The notes: generated by a model from the letters alone, not told the origin. DNA of 64,000 bases from an uncultured Clostridia bacterium (GCA_946187325.1 CAMHQC010000006.1:1-64000), one strand, 5' to 3'; positions 50,001 through 57,737 are shown, counted from the stretch's first letter. Numbers and translations: made by a program.

Positions 50001-51231
50001 TACCGCGGCATACAGCACGACCTACGGTACCGCATCATATGCTCATAGCAGCGACGGTGATAAGAGCGTTACGGTTGCTCTTGCCGACGCAAGTAAGCGT
50101 CTGGTCAAGCTCGACGCAAACGCTACTAACTTCGTCGGCTGGTATTACTACGACGCCAACACCAATAAGTTTACGAAAGCATCCTATAAGAATGCAACTG
50201 ACTTCTATCCGAACTTTAGCGCGGATGTAACCTACTACGCTATGTATGAGGCTAAAGCAGTTTACCAGTATAATTACAACGGCCGTGAGGACGCTAAGAG
50301 CTACAGCGTAGACGGCGGCGATCTGACCGATGCCGAGATGTCGAACGGTAATAAGGTTTCGACCGAACGCACTGATTTCGCATCTAAAGCCCCCGGCGAG
50401 GATAAAATCAGTATATTTAAGAAAACAATTGACTTTAATACTTGGACAGCCGCTGACAACAACACACCGTATATCTTACAGAAATCCATAGAAGCGTCTG
50501 TTGCCGAATACACTTTGACCTACTACTATCCCGAGAGTAAAGGCGGAAATGTTGTAGATCATTCCATAACTCAGAAATATAATACAACCGTTGACTTAGC
50601 TTCGTGTAATGTAGGCAATCTTGCTCCTGACGGAAAGGTATTTATGGGTTGGTATGAGTACTACCCGTCTAAGCCAGACGACGAGAAATACGGCAAGCTC
50701 CTGACTACTCAGGGTAACTACGGCTTCGTTATGACTAAGGATCAGACTGTAGCCGCAAGATACGGCGATGCTGCCGCTACCGATACAGGCTGGAAAGCGT
50801 TTATCGACGACAGCGAAGTTAATAAGGAAATGACCAGTGATTCCGCGGGTACTTACTACAACGATACTATAGTTCGTTTCCGTAACGGTGTAAACGCCGC
50901 TGAATCGTTACCTAATAACGCGGAGTATGGCGTACTCATTATTAACGACGGTAAGAGCGACCTGAGTGTTACACCGCCGGTATCGAATCGTGAAGCCTAT
51001 GCCAACGCGTTGACTAACGGTCAGAAGCGTGCTATAGGCTCCGGCGGAAGAACTGTAACCAAGCTTTGTAAGACAGTCAGTGATAAACCATTAACTTATT
51101 ATAATCGTTCCGACTTTGCGTTAAGAAGTGATTATGTAGCATATAACAGAACCAATTACGCTACTTACGCTTATGTAAAGATCGGTGATACGTACTACTG
51201 GAGTGACGTTGCCGAAGGTACATATGATTGA
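44014..51231 (+). CDS. Giant exported surface protein with InlB-type repeats
   Basis: 2405 residues; GATCGGAGG site. Signal peptide 1-36 (LAMLLSVLMMVSIVTVGTISASA). Residues 37-130 resemble a starch-binding-type beta-sandwich (YRLIGDFNNWAWDSN). Then come PKD/Ig-like segments, and InlB B-type repeats near 545-660 (VTFDTNGATSNGTQTV, SLDGWYDASTSGT). Similar small beta domains, aromatic FLGWYKGT/FVGWYYYD motifs and carbohydrate-binding-like segments continue to the end. No LPXTG, transmembrane anchor or dockerin is seen, so how it stays on the cell is unclear. Codon use is even and the frame is unbroken. Probably an adhesin or glycan-binding protein. Confidence 0.88.
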   Translation: MKTKVKRLSKRTLAMLLSVLMMVSIVTVGTISASAWWWTNGDYRLIGDFNNWAWDSNYLTLSESSGTYTGTMYLYGSASTSNFKFSFLNRNDSGTRFNPYGDSDYKLTDNTNYGTDGPQNGKCFYLERKTQLGSSASDLYQVDFTIKANQNKPDVKFHKVGKVSAISPSATTKKGSTATNSFETGDTVTIVPSYSGTAIGTISYTYEYKLSTASSYTSLGSTATFTPTTAGTYNVRVKASDNGIKTSGDGTTNGTEARKTETSSAYNITVAAPACTPAIRGTSGTDELADTTINSHQTLQFKVYDPNSHTSSLSITKDGTAQTASTYLSATSNIASGTTVTFTPTADAAATYVITQSCSGGGSDSVTITVTNPDIYFKRGGQTAIQGGQDGDKSTKMTYDSAATTTLGGTAGHAVYSLKDYSFGGTSATYWAIYNGTNNKSYNTAITSSTANAKLGQTGISTVNISSSSKTITPSGTKDHYNLYYDLITDKFYIEYPVAMTTKYVKGPTYNSTNTVNIGTTYIAYNTVFAQPSNPTAPTGYTFETNGWYTNNACTTKASFTSARTANATFYAKMVAKQATVTFDTNGATSNGTQTVSGKATYGVAMPSFTTYTAPTKTGYSLDGWYDASTSGTKYYNADGTSAKSWDKNTTNSTPLYAHWIEVKAGATIKAYTNGSASGTGGTVKVGSSGTAGATATIDNNNTFGIDTASPAIIKASTASGYTFKGWETGGTYGSHVRLYIDSACTTLYDKATYGGTISTVYAKTDGYTANSMTTVNTEIRAMFESAKYTITYSGKYTDNGTTQNAITATQGTFTVTNNSNSGANVASGSTVNYQNKLTVTATPAAGYVVDGIYYKTTSDGTWNKMTTATNTSTGAVYNNNFNVESNWFFEARFKKIYHISLYNTTEEVGGDFRYISGPPMRVTVTPEGGTAVTYTYKKNVAATSEGATRTESGNYNEGDLLTVYAGDTVVLTYAALASSDTITGVFFNNSKRYTCEGQEDNLYKNREYKAAGWGTDGDDSWDYDYMAATTLYANENYYEGSVATTIAGQKANYQAKDGVDNNMHTVTFVAKSDYLNIDLEIATKRQFIFTDETGLDIRSEMMDNYYNPLSEVSASSATTKFGIKLATSDTCSYAWGTGAKVKFYRDAACTNEVTGVFTVASSADSSGYFVISGTMPNYNVYIKPNIVTKYQVSLGTVMLADVSTNNYSYWNQAADVSLNYGGTKYKNEKYDGITAPDNCIKAITKGDTVTFISSNYNDKTQYTFLGWYKGTAEGPDYKNGLLSEKETFNFIPRANTYVYAVGTRDLFINGSKYITGATNDWNRTGSNDPVNFKMEFDPTKGTKGMYYWELDADTLYAAVSSTGYTNGGGVTENGSHWYWNNNTNMGNSWFQIMDSPTGWDRSAVWGANDDSDFKTTETNKIEYGKIRKGTSGNDWKAVEACGYIKFKESDYPGWSAPLRIYVDPTATGVNKGRFTVEPTPTYSNLYVSNGFDVGGTSRNTATTVTVPTGETSFTIKSEGAGWNPDHEGHVQHYIPQKKNAKVRITKTCSANEKIVAFDIYDIDNDTFYSRTDVTASENNYYIDLQCTMQQNLYIVPVVQEKSADLTINFDGTQLNKAQWGEIVTAYAWYSDGSSTHALGAYPGQPMVVSDDGNTWTAAIPSTRTISGTKYTLAGILFTNYVDGNHSWLGCGSVMGTEQNAGTQSISTTGGIITQYNIMKDTDYRKNDTTGEYQYYGTYNKANFKAQTYDYREPVAIYNNAPKGDGVKTTITFAMKDGDSSLISWRHSELTGNNILNLPSGWTPLRWEYLTNSTGKKYSDLNGQPMEGKPTATYYIAAKGQVIYKDDSMTKVYYGGKDSDAPSPAVSYGLSGTSIDFNYAVQWYVYDAQGNYITNVLSSAFADQKDGMSYIAKQLDDLGYAVDGKSVAICYDKPRYMYTDDGGVINSGANFDAYRFEGQWYSTVQTEPVTVSVGVGMMTENGEVIADTNHPGYGDATAAYSTTYGTASYAHSSDGDKSVTVALADASKRLVKLDANATNFVGWYYYDANTNKFTKASYKNATDFYPNFSADVTYYAMYEAKAVYQYNYNGREDAKSYSVDGGDLTDAEMSNGNKVSTERTDFASKAPGEDKISIFKKTIDFNTWTAADNNTPYILQKSIEASVAEYTLTYYYPESKGGNVVDHSITQKYNTTVDLASCNVGNLAPDGKVFMGWYEYYPSKPDDEKYGKLLTTQGNYGFVMTKDQTVAARYGDAAATDTGWKAFIDDSEVNKEMTSDSAGTYYNDTIVRFRNGVNAAESLPNNAEYGVLIINDGKSDLSVTPPVSNREAYANALTNGQKRAIGSGGRTVTKLCKTVSDKPLTYYNRSDFALRSDYVAYNRTNYATYAYVKIGDTYYWSDVAEGTYD

Positions 51232-51255
51232 TTAAGGGATTAGGAGGTATGAATA

Positions 51256-51405
51256 ATGAAAAAGATATATAAATCTCCCGATTTTGAGTACAGAAAAATC
51301 AGTATGATAGATGCTATTATGGCAAGTACTGAAAGCGAAATCCCTGAGATTATTGAACCCGGCGAGGGCGGCGGGGATACTCCCGGCACATTCGAAGATT
51401 TCTAA
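51256..51405 (+). CDS. 49-residue acidic peptide gene after the giant protein
   Basis: Too short for the track. A perfect AGGAGG lies eight bases before the ATG. MKKIYKSPDFEYRKISMIDA is followed by an acidic Gly-rich end (EPGEGGGDTPGTFEDF). No signal peptide. It lies 24 bases after the giant gene and is followed by a hairpin, so it is co-transcribed. Small proteins opening with MKK-Y-x-P occur in Clostridia with no known role; a peptide-precursor role is possible but unproven. Confidence 0.6.
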   Translation: MKKIYKSPDFEYRKISMIDAIMASTESEIPEIIEPGEGGGDTPGTFEDF

Positions 51406-51419
51406 AACTTTATTAAAAC

Positions 51420-51453
51420 CCTATGCCGTAGCGCTTTACCGTTACGGCATAGG
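51420..51453 (+). terminator. Hairpin after the 49-residue peptide gene
   Basis: A perfect eleven-base stem CCTATGCCGTA / TACGGCATAGG with a 12-base loop. No T-run follows, so it may be a processing or attenuation structure rather than a full terminator. Confidence 0.5.
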
Positions 51454-51491
51454 AAGATGCAGTAACACCGTATTGATGAAAGGAGTAAGCT

Positions 51492-52376
51492 ATGAAAAAA
51501 CTAATTACATTATTGCTTATTGTTTTAATTGCGGTTAGTTCTACTGTTTACGCCTCATCCGCTACTGCTGATAAACTAAAAACAGGAAAAACAGTAGTAA
51601 CTATAGGCGATTGGGTATATGAAAAAATCAACAAAGATACGCAGTGGGAGCTTGATAAATATATCGGTTCCGGAAGTGAGGTTATAACTCCGAGATTTCT
51701 TTCGGATTTGTTAATTGTTTCGTTCGGAGACCATTGCTTCGCTAATAATTCGACCGTTAAAAGTGTAGTGACAAGCTCGCCTCTTTGGACTATAGGCGAA
51801 TACGCTTTTATCGACTGTACGTCACTCGAAAGTATAGAGCTCAACTTCGCGCTTGATAAAATAGGCGTGGGAGCGTTTTCGGGTACTTCTTCACTTAAAA
51901 ACATCAACCTTGAGGATACTGTTGTTACGAAGATTAACAGCTATACCTTTTTAAATTCGGGAATAGAAAAAGTTGTACTGCCGAATACCTGTAAGGAGAT
52001 TTCTTCCTACGCGTTCGGCCAGTGTTCAAAGCTTACCGAGATAACTATTCCTTATACCGTAACAAATATTGCCGGCGACGCGTTTAAAGGCTGTACTAAT
52101 CTTAAGATTAAGGGACACTTGAATTCTTACGCGCAAAAATACGCGAAAGAAAATGGTTTTACATTCGAACCGCTTGAAACACTCTACGGTGACGCAAATG
52201 GTGACGGTAAGATTGGTATCCTTGATGTAACAGCCATCCAAAAGTACAAGATTGGCGAACAGGAGTTATCCGACTACGGTTTAAGGTGCGCTGATGTTAA
52301 TCACGACGGAAAAGTTACAGTTCGTGACGCGACGTTAATACAGATGAAAATAGCAAAATACGATGTAGACTTTTAA
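51492..52376 (+). CDS. Leucine-rich repeat protein with a C-terminal type I dockerin
   Basis: 294 residues; AAAGGAG site. Signal peptide 1-21. Residues 60-220 are about six LRR_5 (BspA-like) repeats (IGEYAFIDCTSLESIELN). Residues 233-294 are a dockerin: YGDANGDGKIGILDVTAIQ and ADVNHDGKVTVRDATLIQ, each with the DxNxDGxI/V calcium loop. Dockerins bind cohesins, so the protein should join a cellulosome- or amylosome-like complex. No cohesin protein is in the window. It may be co-transcribed with the giant protein. Confidence 0.93.
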   Translation: MKKLITLLLIVLIAVSSTVYASSATADKLKTGKTVVTIGDWVYEKINKDTQWELDKYIGSGSEVITPRFLSDLLIVSFGDHCFANNSTVKSVVTSSPLWTIGEYAFIDCTSLESIELNFALDKIGVGAFSGTSSLKNINLEDTVVTKINSYTFLNSGIEKVVLPNTCKEISSYAFGQCSKLTEITIPYTVTNIAGDAFKGCTNLKIKGHLNSYAQKYAKENGFTFEPLETLYGDANGDGKIGILDVTAIQKYKIGEQELSDYGLRCADVNHDGKVTVRDATLIQMKIAKYDVDF

Positions 52377-52417
52377 ATTGATTTCTACTTTTTTGTTTTC
52401 ATAAATTTCTCAACAAG

Positions 52418-52448
52418 AGGAGCTGCTAGTAACAGCTCCTTTTGTTTT
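52418..52448 (+). terminator. Terminator after the dockerin gene
   Basis: AGGAGCTG...CAGCTCCT followed by TTTGTTTT. Confidence 0.85.
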
Positions 52449-52449
52449 G

Positions 52450-52480
52450 CGTAGAAAAGCCGGCTCGTTTGAGCCGGCTT
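52450..52480 (-). terminator. Terminator of the DUF5677-like gene
   Basis: AAGCCGGCTC, loop AAAC, GAGCCGGCTT, then TTCTAC on the minus strand. Confidence 0.75.
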
Positions 52481-52525
52481 AAACTTTGTTTTTTACATTA
52501 GCTGATTGCGCGTGATTTCTTGGTT

Positions 52526-53380
52526 TTAAAAATCTTCCGTATCATCGGGGAAAAGGTTGTCGTGGGTATTGCAGTAAATGTCCGTAAGCTCCTCGAGCCA
52601 GTTTGCCGCGAGGGTGATTTTTTTTGTCGTTTTTTCGTCTTGATATATCGAGCATAGCATAGAGGATAAAAGCGCCAGGGTAGAGGCGCTCTCTATAGCG
52701 GGAGCCGCGATTCCGTAATCGCTTCGGCGGGAGCTTGTATCCGAGCCGTCCTGAGAGCCTAATCGTCCGAACGTTCCCTGTGGTGAGGCGTGTACCGTCT
52801 GATTAGCCGCGGTATAACCTTCTTTCCATGCGTCGTTATCTATATCGCATAATCTTAAAATATCGCCGAAAGTTACGTGACGTTTAGTTTCGGGGAATTC
52901 TCCGCTTGCCATCGCCCAGTCGTAGCGATCCTGAGTGCCTGAAGCTTCTATGAATTTCTCGGCTACAGCTTCGCCGTATTTAAGTATAAACGAGCCGATT
53001 ACCGAAAGCTCATACATCGAACGCCATCTGGCAAACGCGCCGTCGGGAAAGCCGTGCTTTATAAGCGTTAAAATCTCTAAATACTGCTGAGCCGCGCGTC
53101 TTTGCAGTTCGTCTAGGGCTGTAAAGGTGTTGATTTTAGAATTCTTTTCCTGTTCGTCGAGTGTATCTATATGATTTAAACAAGTATTCACCGCTTCTGT
53201 TATTAATACATAAAAGCATTCCGAAGCGATAAATGCCTCGCTCCAGTCTTTTTCAAATTTATTCGAGAAGCTTTTTTCTTCCGCTCGGATTTTAGCTATA
53301 CCCGTGTATACTGCTTGAATATCGGAATTTAAAAATCCTGCTTTCTCAAAGCTCGATTTAATATTATCACCATTTTTCAT
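52526..53380 (-). CDS. DUF5677-like protein
   Basis: 284 residues, helical and soluble. The stretch GAFARWRSMYELSVIGSFIL, with the RxxxEL signature of the DUF5677 family, lies near residue 118, and a TVHASPQGTFG motif lies near 200. The function of the family is not established. It has a short promoterless gap to the divergent kinase gene, and ends at a terminator. It is not obviously linked to its neighbours. Confidence 0.65.
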   Translation of the reverse strand: MKNGDNIKSSFEKAGFLNSDIQAVYTGIAKIRAEEKSFSNKFEKDWSEAFIASECFYVLITEAVNTCLNHIDTLDEQEKNSKINTFTALDELQRRAAQQYLEILTLIKHGFPDGAFARWRSMYELSVIGSFILKYGEAVAEKFIEASGTQDRYDWAMASGEFPETKRHVTFGDILRLCDIDNDAWKEGYTAANQTVHASPQGTFGRLGSQDGSDTSSRRSDYGIAAPAIESASTLALLSSMLCSIYQDEKTTKKITLAANWLEELTDIYCNTHDNLFPDDTEDF

Positions 53381-53538
53381 TTTAATAAATCACCTTGCAA
53401 TCCGTACATTAAATATATTTTATTATCGGTAATTTGTCAATGTTTTTAAGCAATATATTAGTTTTTAAGATTATAAGCCAATGTGGATAATGACAATTAC
53501 CGCTATGTGTGATATAATGTCTCCGTGGAGTGAGATTT

Positions 53539-54795
53539 ATGGGAAATACATTACTGAAAAAACTTAAAGATATATTTAAGCCTGAGCTTACCGACGATCT
53601 GATTGCGGAAATCGACCGTTCAAACAAGAACTCTATAAAGGTGATTTCGTGCTTGGTTATTACCTTCGAAACAATCGGTCTTTTTTTGCTTTTTACGGGA
53701 GTGAGCCGTGTTTCTGATTTGGGCAGAAGCTTGAAGTCGGTATTGTTCTGTATAGCGGTTTGTGTTTTAGCGGTAATCTTTGTAAAAGTATTTGAGCGAA
53801 AGGGTAAAATAAACCACAGAGTTTTCGTAGCTGTAATATTTTTATCTACAACGCTGCTGATACTTTGGGGTATGGATGTATCCTTAAATCACTACAAAAA
53901 TAACGGACAAATTTTGACATTCTATGTTGTGATTACAGTTTATGTATGTTTTTTTACGGTGCGTCCGTATATCGGTGTTTCGGTTATATTGGGTTCGTTT
54001 ACGTTATATTATATTTTTCTGTTTTGGTGCGACGGAGCTAAGGCTGTGCAGGATTTTAACTATTTTACGTTTGCTATAGTATGTGCCGCCGGAAGCGTTA
54101 CCCGTTATAATGTATATCTGCACCAGATTAAAAGCAACAGGGAAATAGTCCGCCTTAATAAAGAGCTGAAAAGAGAAAATCAAAATGTAAAAGATGAGGT
54201 TGTTGAGAAAGAGCTTGAGCTTTCTAAAACGAGAATCCGCCTTATGCAGAGCCAGATTTCACCTCATTTTATCTTTAACGCGCTCGGAATAATCAAATCG
54301 CTTATTTGGGAGGACAGGGAGAAAGCCGATAGCAGTATCAGCGATTTTTCGGTTTATCTCAGGCGTAATATCGAGGCGCTCGAGACGGACAAGCTGATTG
54401 ACTTCGAAACTGAAATCGAACACGTAAAGGCGTTTCTGGCTATAGAAACCGCTGACGATACAGTTGATATCGCTGTTGAGTATGATTTTAAGGAATCGCA
54501 TTTTAAACTCCCCGCGCTTACTGTTGAACCTTTGGTCGAAAACGCCGTTATTCACGGAGTCAGCAAGCTCAGCGGAAGCGGAAAGATAGTTATTTCTTCG
54601 AGGCTCGAAGCTGATAATTATGTTATCAGGGTTATGGATAACGGTAAGGGGTTTGATACCGAAGCGGTTACAAATCGTGTCGGTATCAAAAATGTACGCA
54701 CTAGACTTGAGTATCAATGCAAAGGTCAGCTTAAAATCGAAAGTAACTCGAGCGGTACTACAGCGACCATATTTATTCCTAAGGAGGAAATATAA
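53539..54795 (+). CDS. LytS-like sensor histidine kinase (second system)
   Basis: 418 residues from the ATG at 53539 (GTGGAG site); the track GTG at 53530 is less likely. About six membrane helices (35-205), a coiled linker (KELKRENQNVKDEV), then His_kinase with MQSQISPHFIFNAL and HATPase with VEPLVENAVIHGV and DNGKGFD. The plan resembles the kinase at 35755 but the sequence differs. It overlaps the regulator gene by one base (TAATG). Confidence 0.93.
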   Translation: MGNTLLKKLKDIFKPELTDDLIAEIDRSNKNSIKVISCLVITFETIGLFLLFTGVSRVSDLGRSLKSVLFCIAVCVLAVIFVKVFERKGKINHRVFVAVIFLSTTLLILWGMDVSLNHYKNNGQILTFYVVITVYVCFFTVRPYIGVSVILGSFTLYYIFLFWCDGAKAVQDFNYFTFAIVCAAGSVTRYNVYLHQIKSNREIVRLNKELKRENQNVKDEVVEKELELSKTRIRLMQSQISPHFIFNALGIIKSLIWEDREKADSSISDFSVYLRRNIEALETDKLIDFETEIEHVKAFLAIETADDTVDIAVEYDFKESHFKLPALTVEPLVENAVIHGVSKLSGSGKIVISSRLEADNYVIRVMDNGKGFDTEAVTNRVGIKNVRTRLEYQCKGQLKIESNSSGTTATIFIPKEEI

Positions 54796-55373
54796 TGAAC
54801 GTTCTTGTACTTGACGACAAAAGTCTTATTGTTAAGGATACAATTCGTACGGTAAAAGCTGTGGAAGAATGCGCGGTATGTTTCGGTTTTACCGACGCCA
54901 ACGAGGCGCTCGGTTTTTCCGATAGTACGAGAATTGATATCGTAATTCTTGATATAGATATGCCTCAGATTAACGGAATAGAATTTGCCGAAAAGCTGAC
55001 CAAAAAACAGCCTTGGGTAAATATTATATTTGTAACGGGATTCCCAAAATACTCTCTCGACGCTTTTAAGGTATTCGCCAGCGATTTTCTCTTAAAACCG
55101 CTGAAAAAGTCATCGCTGAAAAAGTCTTTCGAAAATCTACGAAATCCTGTAAGGAGCTTTAACTCGGGTAAAGTTAACCCGAAAAAGATAGGCGATAATA
55201 TACGCAAAAACCGTGAAAAATCGGGTATGAGCGTTAGAGAGCTTGCGGATGAGATGGACGTTAGTTTTCAGACAGTTTATAGATGGGAGTCGGGGGAAAG
55301 GCTCCCCGAAACCGTGAATATGGTAAGAATAGCGAAAATCTTAAATGTAACGGTGGACGAGCTGTTGATTTAA
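54795..55373 (+). CDS. Response regulator with N-terminal receiver and C-terminal Cro/CI-type HTH
   Basis: 192 residues; AAGGAGG site inside the kinase end. Receiver 1-118: LDDKS, phospho-Asp in VILDIDMPQING, Thr in IFVTGFPKYS, Lys in FLLKPLKK. HTH 135-190: MSVRELADEMDVSFQTVYRW. The DNA-binding domain is of the XRE type, rare as response-regulator output. The regulator at 35165 has the same two domains in the opposite order. Confidence 0.93.
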   Translation: MNVLVLDDKSLIVKDTIRTVKAVEECAVCFGFTDANEALGFSDSTRIDIVILDIDMPQINGIEFAEKLTKKQPWVNIIFVTGFPKYSLDAFKVFASDFLLKPLKKSSLKKSFENLRNPVRSFNSGKVNPKKIGDNIRKNREKSGMSVRELADEMDVSFQTVYRWESGERLPETVNMVRIAKILNVTVDELLI

Positions 55374-55471
55374 CTATAAAATATTAAAATTCACCGCTAC
55401 GGTGATTTACACATAATCTCCTTAATGTTAAAATATCAACGAATATTTTGTAACACTGAGGGATTAGTATT

Positions 55472-55933
55472 ATGAAGGAAAGGATTAAGATTATTATTAA
55501 TGATGAGCAAGAAGTCATAAAGGTTCCTAAGGGGCTTCGTATGCTTGTTAGGAGATGTTGCAACGCTGTTTTAGCGACTGAAGGTTATAGCGGTTCTGCT
55601 GATATTTATATAACTTTTACCGATAACGAGAAGCTCTCTAAGCGTCAAGACGGAATTCAAGAAGCGGACGGCGTTGTAGTAATGTCTGAAAATAATTATT
55701 CCAACGAATCAGAAAGTAATCTCGGCAAAATTTATATTTCTCTTGAATTCGCCGAATCGCAGAGCATAGCAAGAAATAATACCTTTGAATCCGAAGCTTC
55801 GCTTTTGGCGGCATACGGAGTGTTAATGCTTTTAGGCTATGTGGATAAAAGCAAATACGAGAAAGTGATTATCAGGGATAAAGAGGAAAATATCCTTAAA
55901 CTTCTCGGCTTAACTTATATAAGACATATTTGA
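55472..55933 (+). CDS. YbeY-like protein lacking all three metal-binding histidines
   Basis: 153 residues; GAGGGAT site. The overall plan follows the rRNA-processing endonuclease YbeY: I-x-I-N-x-E opening, VRRCCNAVLATEGY, ADIYITFTDNEKL, LGKIYISLEFAES. The usual HGxLHLxGYDH motif is replaced by YGVLMLLGYVDKS, so every zinc ligand is changed. It is therefore probably inactive as a nuclease or has a new role. True YbeY would be expected elsewhere in the genome. The resemblance is by eye. Confidence 0.6.
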   Translation: MKERIKIIINDEQEVIKVPKGLRMLVRRCCNAVLATEGYSGSADIYITFTDNEKLSKRQDGIQEADGVVVMSENNYSNESESNLGKIYISLEFAESQSIARNNTFESEASLLAAYGVLMLLGYVDKSKYEKVIIRDKEENILKLLGLTYIRHI

Positions 55934-55938
55934 TTTTT

Positions 55939-55966
55939 CCGCGCGTTATATACGCGCGGTTTTTTC
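55939..55966 (+). terminator. Terminator after the YbeY-like gene
   Basis: A perfect stem CCGCGCGT / ACGCGCGG with loop TATAT, then TTTTTTC. Confidence 0.9.
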
Positions 55967-55994
55967 TTGACTTTTTACGACAGATTGATACAAT
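55967..55994 (+). promoter_or_regulatory. Probable promoter of the Pr6Pr-like gene
   Basis: TTGACT, 16-base spacer, TACAAT, 43 bases before the ATG. Confidence 0.45.
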
Positions 55995-56037
55995 TTAATT
56001 ATAGTAATAATTAATAAAGAAAGATAAGGTTTTTAGT

Positions 56038-56673
56038 ATGAATAAAAAGATTTTAACTGCTTTAATAATTAACATATTCGTTGTGTTAGCGACAGCGTCT
56101 ATCGCGGTTTCATATTATTTTTACAGCAACAATCCGCTCGTAGAATCAGGTCTGGATTCGTATAAGTTTTTTACTACCGATTCAAATATCTTGGCGGCTA
56201 TTTCTTCGCTTGTAATTATTCCGTATGAGATTCAAATTTTACGTAATAAACGTGACAAGCTTCCGCGCTTCGCGGTTGTGTTTAAATATATCGGAATGGT
56301 GTCGGTAATGCTGACGTTTTTTACGGTTATGTTTGTACTTCTTCCTGTATACAACGTTTCGTTCTTGCTGTTGGGTACGGCGTTCCATATGCACCTCTCA
56401 GGGCCAATCGCGGCGCTTGTTACCGTGCTGTTTCTCGAGACTGATTCAAAGATTAAGTTCCGTGAAACATTCTTAGCGCTGATACCCGTAGTCATATACG
56501 GAGCGGTTTATCTTACGGAAGTTTTGATTGTAGGTGAGAAAAACGGCGGATGGAGCGACTTCTACACGTTCAATAAAGGCGGATATTGGTATATCTCAAT
56601 GCCCGTGATTTTTATGTCCACTTATTTAATCGCCGTAGTTACAAGGCTGATTCATAATAAATTTGCAAAATAA
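56038..56673 (+). CDS. Pr6Pr/FAR-17a-like polytopic membrane protein
   Basis: 211 residues, about six membrane helices. FFTTDSNILAAISSLVI resembles the FTxxSNxL motif of the Pr6Pr (FAR-17a/AIG1) family, and FHMHLSGPIAALVTVLF supplies the later conserved His. Eukaryotic relatives hydrolyse fatty-acid esters; the bacterial role is unknown. Solo gene between two terminators. Confidence 0.6.
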   Translation: MNKKILTALIINIFVVLATASIAVSYYFYSNNPLVESGLDSYKFFTTDSNILAAISSLVIIPYEIQILRNKRDKLPRFAVVFKYIGMVSVMLTFFTVMFVLLPVYNVSFLLLGTAFHMHLSGPIAALVTVLFLETDSKIKFRETFLALIPVVIYGAVYLTEVLIVGEKNGGWSDFYTFNKGGYWYISMPVIFMSTYLIAVVTRLIHNKFAK

Positions 56674-56675
56674 TT

Positions 56676-56703
56676 AACGCCTCTGAGTTTTATCAGAGGC
56701 GTT
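56676..56703. terminator. Bidirectional terminator
   Basis: AACGCCTCTGA...TCAGAGGCGTT between convergent genes. Confidence 0.85.
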
Positions 56704-56719
56704 ATTCATAGATGTGATT

Positions 56720-57721
56720 TTATTTAAGATATTTTGTAAAGAAACTCTCGAGCTTATCGAACGGAATAACCTTGTCTTTACCGCCGTCGTATAGGTCGGT
56801 ATGAGAGGCTCCCTCAATAATAAGAAGCTCCTTGTTATCGGTGTATTTACTGTCCTTAATCATATCCGCGTAAGCGTCCTTGCCGAAGTAACAGGAGTGA
56901 GCTTTATCGCCGTGCATAATCATAACAGCGCTCCTGATTTCGTTAGAGTATTTTAATATAGGTTGATTTATAAAAGACTGACACCCTATCACATTCCATC
57001 CGCCGTTTGAGTTGAGCGAGCGTGAATGAAATCCTCTGTCGGTCTTATAATAATCATGGTAATCTTTTACGAAATACGGAGCGTCATCGGGGAGAGGGTC
57101 TATTACGCCGCCGCCGAGCTTATACTCGCCGTTTTTTAAGTCCTCGAGTCTTTGAGCGCACATAGATTTTTTCTTTTCGAAGCGGGCTTCTTCGCTATCC
57201 TCGCTGTCAAAATATCCCTTAGCGTTAACTCTCGTCATATCGTACATAGTAGAAGCGACAGTTGCCTTAATCCTTGTATCGAGAGCGGCTGTATTTACAG
57301 CCATACCGCCCCAGCCGCAGATTCCGATAATACCGATTCGCTCGGGGTCAACCTTATCGTTGAGCGAAAGGAAATCTACCGCCGCCATAAAATCCTCGGT
57401 GTTAATATCGGGAGAAGCCATATATCTCGGCGTACCGCCCGACTCGCCTGTAAACGACGGGTCAAACGCGATAGTTAAAAATCCTCTCTCCGCCATAGTC
57501 TGCGCGTATAAGCCCGAGCATTGTTCTTTAACAGCGCCGAACGGCCCGCATACCGCGATAGCGGGCAGCTTATCCTCAGCGTTTTTAGGTACATACATAT
57601 CGCCCGCGAGAGTGATTCCGTAACGGTTTATGAAAGTTACCTTGCTGTGAACTACCTTATCGCTTTTCGGGAAAGTCTTATCCCATTCCTGAGTGAGTTT
57701 AAGTTCTTCTTTTTTGATCAT
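56720..57721 (-). CDS. Alpha/beta hydrolase of the dienelactone-hydrolase type
   Basis: 333 residues; AGGAGGAC site. VTFINRYGITLAGDMYVP opening, IAFDPSFTGESGG, and a nucleophile motif GICGWGG with Cys in place of Ser, as in dienelactone hydrolases. The final His is in GASHTDLYD. Similar proteins occur beside MerR regulators in gut Firmicutes. It is divergently arranged with the MerR gene and probably controlled by it. The substrate is unknown. Confidence 0.85.
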   Translation of the reverse strand: MIKKEELKLTQEWDKTFPKSDKVVHSKVTFINRYGITLAGDMYVPKNAEDKLPAIAVCGPFGAVKEQCSGLYAQTMAERGFLTIAFDPSFTGESGGTPRYMASPDINTEDFMAAVDFLSLNDKVDPERIGIIGICGWGGMAVNTAALDTRIKATVASTMYDMTRVNAKGYFDSEDSEEARFEKKKSMCAQRLEDLKNGEYKLGGGVIDPLPDDAPYFVKDYHDYYKTDRGFHSRSLNSNGGWNVIGCQSFINQPILKYSNEIRSAVMIMHGDKAHSCYFGKDAYADMIKDSKYTDNKELLIIEGASHTDLYDGGKDKVIPFDKLESFFTKYLK

Positions 57722-57737
57722 AATGTCCTCCTAATTA

